DNA of 43,934 nucleotides, from NCBI GenBank assembly GCA_017541205.1, contig JAFXZO010000072.1:1-43934 (forward strand). The letters are read 5' to 3'. Made by a program: the position numbers and the translations under genes. Origin of the DNA: Clostridia bacterium (GTDB taxonomy: Bacteria; Bacillota; Clostridia; Christensenellales; Aristaeellaceae). Below are positions 8,074 to 15,613 of this stretch, piece after piece (position 1 is the first letter of the stretch; each line of letters opens with the position of its first letter). The notes under the pieces are model-generated. The model was not told where the DNA came from. It did not search any database and saw only the letters and a list, made by a program, of their open reading frames with translations.

Positions 8074-9150
8074 TCAGGCCCGGTCGATTTCTGCCGGGTT
8101 TTTTATGTTCTGCAAATTGTCCTCGTCCAGCAGCCGCATGAGCCGATCCACATTCTCCGGGGGCGTGAACCAGCTGGTGGCGAAGCGGACGACGGAATGG
8201 CTTTCATCGTACTTCTCCCAGAAAGAGGAGCGCACGGCGCGGGACAGCCTTTCCAATTGCCCGTTTTCCACGATCACGAACTGCTGGTTGGTGGGGGAAT
8301 CCAGGAAGAAGCGATAGCCGCGCTCCAGGAAGCCCCGTTTCATTTTTTCCGCCATGTCGATGGCGTGGCGGCTGATCTCCAGGTACAGTCCGTCGGTGAA
8401 CAGCGCGTCAAACTGCGCGCCAATCAGCCGGCCCTTGGCCACCATGGCCCCGTGCTGCTTGATGTGGGTGATGAAGCGGGCGGGGGCGTTCTTCCGGGGA
8501 AAGACCAGCGCTTCCCCGCACAGCGCGCCCACCTTGGTGCCGCCGATGTAGAACGCGTCGCAGAGCCGGGCGATATCCGGCAATGTCACATCCGTGCGTT
8601 TGCTCGCCAGGCCGTAGCCGAGCCGCGCGCCGTCCAGGTACAGCGGGATCCTGTATTTCCGGCAGACCCGGGAAAGGGCGGAAAGCTCGCGCCTTGAGTA
8701 CAGCGTGCCGTACTCCGTTGGGTGCGAAATGTACACGGCTCCGGGGTACACCATGTGCGGGTAGGTGGGATCGGCGTAATACGCTTCCAGCCACGCGCGC
8801 AGCTCGGCGGCGAAAATCTTGCCGTTCCTGTGCGGCAGGGCCAGCACTTTATGCCCCGTATATTCGATGGCCCCGGCTTCGTGCACGTTGATGTGCCCGG
8901 TCGCCGCGGTCAATACGCCCTCGTTGCCGCGCAGCAGCCCGTCCAACGCCACCTGGTTGCACTGCGTGCCGCCCACCAGGAAAAAGATTTCCGCATTGGG
9001 CGCGGCGCACGCCAGGCGGATCTTTTCCTTCGCGCGCAGGGAAAATTCGTCCTCGCCGTACCCCGGCTGCTGGATCAGGTTGGTGTTCGCCAGCGCCTCC
9101 AGCACCTTCGGATGGCAGCCCTCGGAATAATCGTTTTCAAAAGACAGCAT
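8074..9150 (-). CDS. Threonine aldolase family PLP-dependent enzyme (beta-eliminating lyase fold)
   Basis: A 358-residue fold-type I PLP enzyme. It starts with FENDYSEGCHPKVLEAL, has the cofactor aspartate in YLDGARLGYG (about 172-181) and the Schiff-base lysine in GGTKVGAL (about 204-211). The length and motifs fit low-specificity L-threonine aldolases, which split L-threonine or allo-threonine to glycine and acetaldehyde in the cytoplasm. Some members of the family act on other beta-hydroxy amino acids, so the substrate is open. The start has AGAAGGAG seven bases upstream. It is on the opposite strand to the exporter. It follows a sugar-isomerase gene on the same strand but is separated from it by a strong hairpin, so it may have its own promoter, which I could not identify. 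Confidence 0.87.
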   Translation of the reverse strand: MLSFENDYSEGCHPKVLEALANTNLIQQPGYGEDEFSLRAKEKIRLACAAPNAEIFFLVGGTQCNQVALDGLLRGNEGVLTAATGHINVHEAGAIEYTGHKVLALPHRNGKIFAAELRAWLEAYYADPTYPHMVYPGAVYISHPTEYGTLYSRRELSALSRVCRKYRIPLYLDGARLGYGLASKRTDVTLPDIARLCDAFYIGGTKVGALCGEALVFPRKNAPARFITHIKQHGAMVAKGRLIGAQFDALFTDGLYLEISRHAIDMAEKMKRGFLERGYRFFLDSPTNQQFVIVENGQLERLSRAVRSSFWEKYDESHSVVRFATSWFTPPENVDRLMRLLDEDNLQNIKNPAEIDRA

Positions 9151-9222
9151 TTTGTTCTCCTTCTATGTTATCGATTTGTTACGGAGTTGAAAAAAATAAA
9201 AAATGGTTTTCTTGGAAAGGGG

Positions 9223-9269
9223 TCTGGGGGAAACCGTTCTTTGGCCTCCAAAGAACGGTTTCCCCCAGA
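9223..9269 (-). terminator. Perfect 22-bp hairpin, repeat copy 2, likely terminator of the isomerase gene
   Basis: Bases 9223-9244 and 9248-9269 are exact reverse complements around a CCT loop. On the minus strand the hairpin follows the isomerase stop codon by 17 bases, and a T-rich stretch (complement of 9190-9202) lies about 20 bases beyond. The sequence shares its GGGGGAA-ACCG and TTGG/CCAA parts with the hairpin at 7870-7910, so it is both a repeat and a probable terminator. Confidence 0.7.
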
Positions 9270-9286
9270 AAAACCTCGTTCCTCCG

Positions 9287-10252
9287 TTACGCCCAGTACA
9301 TTTCGCCGGGGTCCTCGAACATCAAAACCTCCTGCATGAAGCGGATGGCCTTGGAGAGGCCTTCTTCGCCGCTCATGAGGCCGTCCTCATGCTCGATGGA
9401 CACGGGCCCGTCGTAGCCGACGATGCGCAGCGCGCTCATGATATCCTTCCAGGTTTTCAGGTCGTGCCCGTAGCCCACGGTGCGGAACACCCAGGCGCGG
9501 TTTTTGACATCGGAAAAATGCTTGCTGTCCAGCACGCCGTTTTTCGCGATGTTGTAATGGTCCAGGGCGGTGTCCTTGGCGTGGAAGAAATAGACGGCGC
9601 CGCCCAGCTCGCGGATGGCGCGCACGGGATCGATCCCCTGCCAGAACAGGTGGCTGGGGTCGAGGTTCGCGCCGAGGGTATCGCCCACGGCGGCGCGGAT
9701 CCTCAGCATGGTTTCGGGATTATAGACGCAGAAGCCGGGGTGCATTTCAAAGGCGATTTTATGGATGCCGTGCTCCTCGGCGAAGGCCGCGGTCTTTTGC
9801 CAGTAGGGGATCAGCACGTCCTCCCACTGGTATTTCAGGATATCCTGGTATTCCGGAGGCCAGGCGCAGGTGACCCAATTGGGCTGCTGATCCTTTTTGC
9901 TGCCGCCCGGGCAGCCGGAGAAGGTGACCACCCGATCCACGCCCAGCTTTTCCGCCAGCAGCACCGCGTTCACAAAATCGTCGTGATAGCGCTTCGCCGC
10001 GTCCTTGTCCGGGTGCACGGGGTTGCCGTGCGCGGAGAGCGCCGCGATGGGGATGCCGTGGCGCTTGAACGTATCCTTGAATTCTTCCAGCTTTTTGTTA
10101 TCCTGCAAAAGGAGCGATGGGTCGCAGTGCGCTTTGCCCGGATACCCGCCGCAGCCGATCTCCACCTGCTGCACGCCCCGATCCTTCAAAAACTTCAGCG
10201 CTTCGTCCAGCGTCCGGTCGCCCAGCGCCACGGCCAATACAGATAATTTCAT
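9287..10252 (-). CDS. Sugar phosphate isomerase/epimerase (xylose isomerase-like TIM barrel)
   Basis: A 321-residue protein of the AP-endonuclease-2/xylose-isomerase-like TIM-barrel family. Likely metal ligands are the glutamate of FEMHPGFC, the aspartate of LDPSHLFW, the histidine of YFFHAKD, and the glutamate of SIEHEDG near the C-terminus. Members interconvert or epimerise sugars or inositols in the cytoplasm. The exact substrate cannot be read from sequence, and no transporter or sugar kinase is adjacent. The ATG follows AAGGAGG by eight bases. A TATAAT box lies 48 bases upstream on this strand. It is divergent from the PopT-like gene. Confidence 0.88.
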   Translation of the reverse strand: MKLSVLAVALGDRTLDEALKFLKDRGVQQVEIGCGGYPGKAHCDPSLLLQDNKKLEEFKDTFKRHGIPIAALSAHGNPVHPDKDAAKRYHDDFVNAVLLAEKLGVDRVVTFSGCPGGSKKDQQPNWVTCAWPPEYQDILKYQWEDVLIPYWQKTAAFAEEHGIHKIAFEMHPGFCVYNPETMLRIRAAVGDTLGANLDPSHLFWQGIDPVRAIRELGGAVYFFHAKDTALDHYNIAKNGVLDSKHFSDVKNRAWVFRTVGYGHDLKTWKDIMSALRIVGYDGPVSIEHEDGLMSGEEGLSKAIRFMQEVLMFEDPGEMYWA

Positions 10253-10300
10253 TGCTTTTCCTCCTTGCCGGTTTTTCGTTTTCGTATCCCTGATAGGCAG

Positions 10301-10306
10301 ATTATA
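10301..10306 (-). promoter_or_regulatory. -10 box for the isomerase gene
   Basis: A perfect TATAAT on the minus strand 48 bases before the isomerase start codon. The matching -35 region (around 10324-10329) is poor, so the promoter may need an activator or be weak. Confidence 0.45.
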
Positions 10307-10410
10307 CCACAGGAAGCGCCGGAATTGAATATGCCTCCGGAAAGAAATTCGGGAAACGGACGCCTTTGCCGCCCGGTCTGTTTTTCAGGCAGTTTTATTT
10401 GGCTTATGAT

Positions 10411-10439
10411 TTGACTTCCCTCCCCGGATATGCTAAACT
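10411..10439 (+). promoter_or_regulatory. Promoter of the PopT-like gene
   Basis: TTGACT and TAAACT are separated by exactly 17 bases, with a TGC extended -10 element just before the -10 box. The start codon is 33 bases downstream. Confidence 0.7.
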
Positions 10440-10471
10440 GAAAGCCGATTTTTCGGAAAGGAAATGCGGGT

Positions 10472-11347
10472 ATGAAGAATCTGATCAATCAATTGCTGCG
10501 GGGCGTCGTGATCGGGGTAGCGAACATCATCCCGGGGGTATCCGGCGGCACCATGATGGTGAGCATGGGGGTCTATGACACCCTGATCCACTGCATCACC
10601 CACCTGTTCAAAGAATTCAAAAAGAGCGTGAAAACGCTTTTGCCCTACGCGATCGGCATGCTGGTGGGCATCGTGGCGCTGGCGAGCGTCATCAACTGGG
10701 GCCTGGAGAACCAGCCGCTGCCGACGAACGCGCTGTTTATCGGGCTGATCCTGGGCGGGCTGCGGCCGCTTTTGAGCAAGGTGAACGTAAAAAAGATCAA
10801 CGCGCCGGCGGTGATGGCCTTTGTGCTGCTCTTCGCTCTGATCGTGTGGATGGGCTTCCAGCGCAAGGACAGCATCCAGAACGCCGAAACCATCCGGATG
10901 GACGCAGGCCAGGTGCTTTTGATGGTGGCGATCGGCATGGTCGCGTCCGCCACGATGATTATTCCCGGCGTATCCGGCAGCCTGGTGCTGATGCTGCTTG
11001 GCTATTACAAGCCGGTGGTGAACGCCCTGTCCACCCTGAAGGACGCCGCGCTGCACGCCGATCTTTCGCTGCTCGGCCAGCCGCTGCTCATGCTCGTCCC
11101 TTTTTTGATCGGCATCGTGCTGGGCATTTTCGGGGTGGCCAAGGCCATCGAATGGCTGACCGCGCGCTTCCCGACGCCCACCTACTGCGGCGTGCTGGGC
11201 CTGGTGGTGGCTTCGCCCGTTTCCTTATTGATCCAGCAGGATTTCAGCGCCGTTTCCACGGTCACGGTGCTGCTGAGCGCGGCTGCCTTTGCCGTGGGCT
11301 TTGCCGTTGCCATGCTGCTTGACCGGGGCGTAAAGGCGGACGCGTAA
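10472..11347 (+). CDS. popT: DUF368 membrane protein, PopT-type polyprenyl-phosphate transporter
   Basis: A 291-residue polytopic membrane protein. It has the duplicated family motif: IIPGVSGGTM at about residues 19-28 and MIIPGVSGSLVLML at about 161-174, each at the start of a half with several hydrophobic helices. DUF368 proteins have been identified as transporters that return undecaprenyl phosphate across the membrane for reuse in cell wall synthesis, with PopT as the name. The start follows GGAAAGG by about 11 bases. The next gene begins 24 bases downstream on the same strand, so the two are probably co-transcribed. The family is clear; the function here is carried over from characterised members. 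Confidence 0.88.
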   Translation: MKNLINQLLRGVVIGVANIIPGVSGGTMMVSMGVYDTLIHCITHLFKEFKKSVKTLLPYAIGMLVGIVALASVINWGLENQPLPTNALFIGLILGGLRPLLSKVNVKKINAPAVMAFVLLFALIVWMGFQRKDSIQNAETIRMDAGQVLLMVAIGMVASATMIIPGVSGSLVLMLLGYYKPVVNALSTLKDAALHADLSLLGQPLLMLVPFLIGIVLGIFGVAKAIEWLTARFPTPTYCGVLGLVVASPVSLLIQQDFSAVSTVTVLLSAAAFAVGFAVAMLLDRGVKADA

Positions 11348-11371
11348 CGACGCAGGAAAGGAGCATTCCTC

Positions 11372-12541
11372 ATGCCGAACATCCATGATTACCTGGCCTG
11401 GCGGGGCGACGTGCCTTTTTCCGCGTCGCCGTTCAACGAGGTGGACGCGCTGGTGCTTTCGGAGATGGTGTATTCGGATTTTTCCGGCATCATTCGGGAG
11501 GGCGAAACGCGCGTGCCGATTACGCAGGCGCGCCAGCGTTTTTGGAAGCTGCATACGAAGGAAGAGCTGCTCGCCGTCGCGAGCTTTACCAAGCAGGCCC
11601 CCTTCCTCCTGGACGCCGTCGCGGACAGCGCGCGCTTTGGCAAAACGGAGATCGGCTGGTTCCTGGACGAGTTCGATACGAAAGCCGATCTGCAACTGGC
11701 CGCGCTCACCTTTTTCCTGGAGGACGGGACCGCGTTCGTTGCCTTCCGCGGCACGGATACCACGGTGGCCGGCTGGAAGGAGGATTTCAACCTGAGCTAC
11801 CAGCCGGAGACCGAGGGGCAGCGCCGCGCGGCGGCGTACCTGGACACGCACTTTTCCGGCAGCGATATCCCGCTGCGCGTGGGCGGCCATTCCAAGGGCG
11901 GAAACCTGGCCATGTTCGCGGCGGTGAAGGCGTGCGAAAGCGTCCGGCAACGCATCCTGGCCGTGTACAACAACGACGGCCCCGGCTTCCTGGACGGCTT
12001 CATGCAGTCCGACGCTTATCAGGAAATGCTGCCGCGCATTACCTGCATCGTGCCGGAGGGCAGCATCATCGGCACCCTGCTTTCCAACAAGGCTTACCGG
12101 CTGGTGGTCAAAAGCACGGCCTTTGGCATCATGCAGCACGACGGCTTTTCCTGGCAAGTGCTGGGCCCCCGGTTCGTGGAGGCGGAAAAGCGCTCCGAAA
12201 ACAGCGTGCTGGTGGAGCAGACCATGCGGCAATGGTTATCCGGCAAAACGGACGAGGATCGCCGCCTGTTCGTCAACCTGCTGTTCAGCCTCTTTGAGGC
12301 GACCGGAAAGGAAACCTTCACGGAGATCCTGCAGGAAAAGGGCAAATCCCTCTCCAGCATGTACAAGATGCTGGAAACCATGCCCAAGGAGCAGCGCGTG
12401 GCCGTGTGGGGCATGCTCAACGGCCTGGTGATCACCGGCAGCGAAAAACTGTACCAGAACACCAAGCGCGGCCTGCGCCAGCTGCTGGAAAACATAGCCG
12501 CACGCGAGCGCGAAAAGAAGCAGGAGGAGCCCACGTCCTGA
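11372..12541 (+). CDS. DUF2974 (Mbeg1-like) alpha/beta hydrolase
   Basis: A 389-residue protein with an N-terminal NIHDYLAWRGDVPFS segment typical of the Mbeg1-like DUF2974 family. A lipase-like core follows, including FVAFRGTD (about 122-129) and the nucleophile elbow GGHSKGGN with serine S174. The catalytic aspartate is plausibly in NNDGPGF. There is no signal peptide, so it should act in the cytoplasm. The substrate of this family is not known to me; a lipid or ester hydrolase is the reasonable guess. It lies 24 bases after the PopT-like gene with AAGGAG before the ATG, and a bidirectional terminator follows it. Confidence 0.85.
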   Translation: MPNIHDYLAWRGDVPFSASPFNEVDALVLSEMVYSDFSGIIREGETRVPITQARQRFWKLHTKEELLAVASFTKQAPFLLDAVADSARFGKTEIGWFLDEFDTKADLQLAALTFFLEDGTAFVAFRGTDTTVAGWKEDFNLSYQPETEGQRRAAAYLDTHFSGSDIPLRVGGHSKGGNLAMFAAVKACESVRQRILAVYNNDGPGFLDGFMQSDAYQEMLPRITCIVPEGSIIGTLLSNKAYRLVVKSTAFGIMQHDGFSWQVLGPRFVEAEKRSENSVLVEQTMRQWLSGKTDEDRRLFVNLLFSLFEATGKETFTEILQEKGKSLSSMYKMLETMPKEQRVAVWGMLNGLVITGSEKLYQNTKRGLRQLLENIAAREREKKQEEPTS

Positions 12542-12603
12542 TCCCGTATGCGCGGGCTTTTGCGTGCTTATCCGGAAATCCCGTCCGGCAAATAACCGGA
12601 CAT

Positions 12604-12637
12604 CAAAAATCCTGCCGCTTGCGCGACAGGGTTTTTG
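12604..12637. terminator. Bidirectional terminator between convergent genes
   Basis: A 15-bp stem with two G-T pairs (CAAAAATCCTGCCGC with GCGACAGGGTTTTTG, loop TTGC). The T run on one side and the A run on the other let it end transcripts from both the hydrolase gene (plus) and the MscS gene (minus). Confidence 0.85.
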
Positions 12638-12707
12638 CTTTGGCGGCGTTCCGGCTTACGCTGCCGGATATCCCCTTGCGTACTTGAACCCTTGAAAGGC
12701 GGACGCC

Positions 12708-13502
12708 TCATTTCATATGCACGTCCAGCTGCGGATAAGGAATGGAAATGCCCGCCCGATCCAGCGCGCGCTTGCCGTTCTCGATGATCCGGAACCTCGC
12801 GGGCCAGTAATCCGCCGTGCCGACCCACACCCTGACGGAAAAATCCAGGCTGCTGTCGCCGCATTTATCCAGATTGACCGCGGCCTCCGGGTTTGGAAGA
12901 ACGGCCTTTTCTTCCGCGATCACGCGCTTGAGCGCTTCATAAACCTGATCGATATCGCTTTCGTAGGAAACGGAGAAGGTCAGGTCCAGCCGCCGGGTGC
13001 CCTCCCTGGTGAAATTGACGATCGCTGTGTTCGTCAGCGAGCCGTTGGGAAGATTGATGTGCCGGTTATCAAAGGTGGCCATTTCCGTATAAAAAGCCCC
13101 GATGGATTTCACGGTGCCTTCGTTATCGCCGATCTTCACGTATTCGCCCACCCGGATCGGCTTGAACAAAAGCAGGATGAAACCGCCGATCAGATTGGTC
13201 AGCACGCCCTGCATGGCCAAGCTGACCGCGACGCCGGCGGACGCCAGCAGCGTGAGGATGGAGGTCAGGGGAATGCCCATGGTGCTCACGGCGGTCAAAA
13301 TGACCAGGATGTACAGAAGGATGCGAAGCAGATTCTTGATGAAGCCTCTCAGCGTAGGCTCGATTTTTACCTTGCTTTCATAGCGATCCAGCAGCTTCAT
13401 CCCCCAATGAACGAGAAACATGCCGATCGCCAGCACCGCAATGCCGCTTAATAGGTTGATGCCCGCGGTGCTCAAAAATTTATTGATGCTTTCCCATTTC
13501 AT
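12708..13502 (-). CDS. mscS: Small-conductance mechanosensitive channel, MscS family
   Basis: A 264-residue membrane channel that opens on membrane tension to release solutes after osmotic downshock. Three N-terminal helices are visible. The pore-lining third helix with its Ala/Gly packing residues (SAGVAVSLAMQGVLTNLIGGFILL, about 89-113, described by its ends SAGVAV and GGFILL) precedes the beta domain (IRVGEYVKIGDNEGTVKSIG) and the C-terminal alpha/beta domain ending PYPQLDVHMK. The length is usual for the family. I chose the second of two in-frame ATG codons because GGAGG lies seven bases before it and only one base before the first. A perfect-spacing promoter lies about 100 bases upstream. 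It converges on the DUF2974 gene. Confidence 0.92.
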   Translation of the reverse strand: MKWESINKFLSTAGINLLSGIAVLAIGMFLVHWGMKLLDRYESKVKIEPTLRGFIKNLLRILLYILVILTAVSTMGIPLTSILTLLASAGVAVSLAMQGVLTNLIGGFILLLFKPIRVGEYVKIGDNEGTVKSIGAFYTEMATFDNRHINLPNGSLTNTAIVNFTREGTRRLDLTFSVSYESDIDQVYEALKRVIAEEKAVLPNPEAAVNLDKCGDSSLDFSVRVWVGTADYWPARFRIIENGKRALDRAGISIPYPQLDVHMK

Positions 13503-13601
13503 TTCCATCCCTCCAACCGCTTTTGTACACGGAAAGACCGATCCTTGCCGCTCCTTTGTCCCATACGGCGCGCGAAAGCTTTGTCGAAAAATGATGCTTC
13601 A

Positions 13602-13630
13602 ATTATACTTCATGAAAAACGGCCAGTCAA
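13602..13630 (-). promoter_or_regulatory. Promoter of mscS
   Basis: On the minus strand TTGACT and TATAAT are separated by exactly 17 bases. The leader to the mscS start codon is about 95 bases. Confidence 0.75.
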
Positions 13631-13799
13631 TGCCTTCCGGCCATGGACGGCGGCGCGCCTGCCGTTGGTTTCCGGAAGGGGAAAGCGAAAACAATATCAG
13701 GAAGGCCCCCGCGGTTCTGCCTTTGCGGAAAATTTTCCATTCCGGCTGCCGCCGCTTCATGCACGCACGAATAATAAAGAGGAAACGGCCGATCGACGC

Positions 13800-13828
13800 T
13801 TGCATTTTTCCGCGGGCCGTGATAAAAT
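13800..13828 (+). promoter_or_regulatory. Promoter of the small leader-peptide gene
   Basis: TTGCAT and TAAAAT are separated by 17 bases, and the 48-residue peptide gene starts 73 bases after the -10 box. Between the mscS promoter (ending 13630) and this one I see no gene. Confidence 0.65.
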
Positions 13829-13900
13829 AGCGGCAGTGAAAAATCATGACGCCAAGAGAGGAAAAAGAGCCATTTTGTAAAGAAGAAGGGGGCACAGTAT

Positions 13901-14047
13901 ATGGACCATCCCAACAAAAAGGGAAACCAGAAAGAAACCGAAACCGGCAAGGACGAAAAAATCCAGCTCACCGACGACGAAGTGGAAAAGGTTGCCGCAG
14001 GAGCCAGTTTCGGGTTTTGGGATAGAGAAAAAAGAAGACCAAAGTAA
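13901..14047 (+). CDS. 48-residue peptide with double-glycine-like leader (possible bacteriocin or RiPP precursor)
   Basis: Begins MDHPNKKGNQKETETGKDEK, continues IQLTDDEVEKVAAGA and ends SFGFWDREKRRPK. The block LTDDEVEKVAAGA has the layout of bacteriocin and RiPP leaders (L-S/T-x-x-E-L/V-x-x-V-x-G-G), with AAGA in place of GG, so cleavage would leave a basic 13- to 14-residue core containing one Trp and two Phe. Support for a real gene is a promoter with 17-base spacing, an AGAAGGGGG site 9-10 bases before the ATG and a strong terminator after the stop. No modification enzyme, C39 peptidase or immunity gene is adjacent; the nearest exporter is 6 kb away. It could instead be a small cytoplasmic protein with a chance resemblance. 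The gene call is fairly sure, the role is not. Confidence 0.7.
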   Translation: MDHPNKKGNQKETETGKDEKIQLTDDEVEKVAAGASFGFWDREKRRPK

Positions 14048-14087
14048 TCCGTTGAACGGCGTTTGACCGCAAATCCCGTTTTCATAG

Positions 14088-14126
14088 AAGGGGCCGCTGC
14101 TCTTTGTTCGTGCAGCGGCCCCTTTT
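14088..14126 (+). terminator. Strong terminator of the small peptide gene
   Basis: A perfect 13-bp stem (AAGGGGCCGCTGC with GCAGCGGCCCCTT, loop of 11 bases) ends in TTTT. It lies 40 bases after the peptide stop codon. Confidence 0.85.
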
Positions 14127-14495
14127 GCTGACCTTCCCCAACCTGTCTCGGCTGATAAACGGCGGCTTGAGGGTGTTTCTCATGCAGGGCTCACGCGTTC
14201 GTCGTCTGGCGGTAAAGGTGTTTGGAAAGGAATCAATACCAACTATCGCTTATACAGAGGAAGAATTCAAGAAAATTGAAACGTGTTTATTACCGCATCT
14301 GAATGGGAGTGATTTGCTTTATGTGGGTTTTACGATTTATATTTGACCGCGCTTTAATCCTTACGGAACGTGCGTAGAACAAAAAAGGAGCCCGCAAACC
14401 TTTACGGCAGCAGGCTTTCAGCACACAGCGCAGAACAAGGATGGAACAAAAACCAGAAAAAAAGAACCCTTTTGGCTATCGTCCTGTCCAAGGCA
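14127..14495. other. Gap next to the tRNA genes with a low-GC stretch, possible gene remnant
   Basis: About 370 bases without a convincing gene. From about 14215 to 14346 the sequence is much richer in A and T than its surroundings. It can be read on the plus strand as an open frame ending at 14346 with a protein-like tail (YTEEEFKKIETCLLPHLNG). The frame begins inside the terminator loop and has no ribosome binding site. It may be the 3' remnant of a transferred gene beside tRNA genes, a common site of integration, but I do not recognise the family. From 14347 to 14495 I see nothing. Confidence 0.35.
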
Positions 14496-14500
14496 AAAAG

Positions 14501-14529
14501 AAAAACCCCTGATTTCTCAAGGGTTTTTC
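14501..14529 (-). terminator. Terminator of the tRNA operon
   Basis: AAAAACCC and GGGTTTTT flank a short loop. On the minus strand the hairpin follows the elongator tRNA gene by a few bases and runs into a T-rich stretch. Confidence 0.75.
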
Positions 14530-14531
14530 AT

Positions 14532-14608
14532 TGGTGGCTCCGAACGGATTCGAACCATTGACACTTCGGGTATGAACCGAATGCTCTAGCCAACTGAGCT
14601 ACGGAGCC
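14532..14608 (-). tRNA. tRNA-Met (CAT), elongator
   Basis: On the minus strand a 7-bp acceptor stem GGCTCCG/CGGAGCC, the D arm GCTCAGTTGGCTAGAGC, an anticodon arm with CAT in the loop flanked by TTCGG/CCGAA, the T arm GGTTCGAATCC and an encoded CCA are all present. The normal 5' G1-C72 pair and the lack of the three G-C pairs in the anticodon stem mark it as elongator methionine. A tRNA-Ile with lysidine-modified CAT is a less likely alternative. Confidence 0.93.
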
Positions 14609-14611
14609 GAA

Positions 14612-14688
<77 letters not shown>

Positions 14689-14718
14689 ACGGATGGCGCT
14701 TTTTATGGCGCATGAAAG

Positions 14719-14747
14719 ATAATACAGCAAATCAGGCTGTTTGTCAA
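14719..14747 (-). promoter_or_regulatory. Promoter of the tRNA operon
   Basis: TTGACA and TATTAT on the minus strand are separated by exactly 17 bases; the -10 box is 31 bases before the initiator tRNA. It is divergent from the promoter of the stress cluster. Confidence 0.85.
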
Positions 14748-14820
14748 GCATTTTTCAAAAATTCTGTCCTTGGCGTCCTGGAGGCGGGCGGCCCGATCCT
14801 TCGCGCCGAACCGAAATTGC

Positions 14821-14868
14821 TTGACTTTTTAGGCGCTATGGCTTATTATGTATGCGTATAAATACGCA
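14821..14868 (+). promoter_or_regulatory. Promoter and palindromic operator of the Ter/Yce stress cluster
   Basis: TTGACT (14821-14826) and TATTAT (14844-14849) have a 17-base spacer. Four bases further on is a perfect 16-bp palindrome TGCGTATAAATACGCA (14853-14868), which covers the expected transcription start. That position suits a repressor operator. A leader of about 130 bases then precedes the first TerD gene, and I see no riboswitch in it. Confidence 0.7.
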
Positions 14869-14997
14869 CAGCGTTTCTGCCGGGTTTTCCTGGATTGGGA
14901 GGAAAGCCGCATACGGCTATATTCCCGGGAAGAAAAAACGAAATAGGAAAGCAAAAAGCGAAAACGCTTGATAACTTGCTGAACAGGAGGGTTTCGT

Positions 14998-15576
14998 ATG
15001 GCGGTATGTCTGAAAAAAGGGCAGAAGGTAGATTTGACCAAATCCAATCCCGGGCTGAAGAAGATCACGGTCGGCCTCGGCTGGGACGTGAACCAGTACG
15101 ACAGCGGCGGGGATTTTGACCTGGACGCTTCCGCGTTCCTGCTGGGCGCCGGCGGCCGCGTGACGAAGGACGAGGATTTCGTGTTCTACAGCAACGCGAA
15201 GCATCCCTCCGGCTCGGTGGTTTACGGCGGCGATAACCGCACCGGCGCCGGCGAGGGCGACGATGAGCAGATCATGGTCGATCTGAGCGCCGTGCCCGCG
15301 GAGTACGAAAAGATCGCCTTCACCGTCACGATTTACGACGCGGCGGAGCGCCACCAGAACTTCGGCCAGGTGTCCAACGCTTTCGTGCGCATCGTGGATG
15401 ACGCGACGGGCGCGGAGCTGATCCGCTACGATCTGGAAGAAGATTTTTCCATTGAGACCGCGATCGTTGTGGCGGAATTGTACCGGCACAACGGCGAATG
15501 GAAATTCAACGCGGTCGGCGCCGGCTATCAGGGCGGCCTGGAGGCCCTGTGCAGAAATTACGGCGTCAATGTGTAA
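14998..15576 (+). CDS. TerD family protein (first of the cluster)
   Basis: A 192-residue cytoplasmic protein of the tellurium-resistance TerD family, a calcium-binding beta-sandwich. The two acidic sites are clear: [13 protein letters not shown] (about 37-49) and [16 protein letters not shown] (about 77-92). It ends with the typical [26 protein letters not shown] block, cited here by its ends EWKFNAV and YGVNV. In Bacillus the homologues YceC, YceD and YceE belong to a general and envelope stress operon that adds tellurite and DNA-damage tolerance. AACAGGAGGG lies 8 bases before the ATG. It is first in the operon, directly downstream of the palindromic promoter. Confidence 0.93.
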   Translation: MAVCLKKGQKVDLTKSNPGLKKITVGLGWDVNQYDSGGDFDLDASAFLLGAGGRVTKDEDFVFYSNAKHPSGSVVYGGDNRTGAGEGDDEQIMVDLSAVPAEYEKIAFTVTIYDAAERHQNFGQVSNAFVRIVDDATGAELIRYDLEEDFSIETAIVVAELYRHNGEWKFNAVGAGYQGGLEALCRNYGVNV

Positions 15577-15613
15577 TCATCATTGCGCGCAGTGCGAAAA
15601 GGAGATATGAATT

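Noticed and set aside
13420-13880. Two overlapping plus-strand frames upstream of the small peptide gene
   Set aside because: Protein composition is low-quality (Arg/Pro rich), they run antisense over the mscS start and promoter, and no ribosome site is present.
14370-14561. A 63-residue plus-strand frame ending WLRTDSNH
   Set aside because: Its end is the antisense of the tRNA-Met 3' part, a well-known false translation, and it has no promoter.
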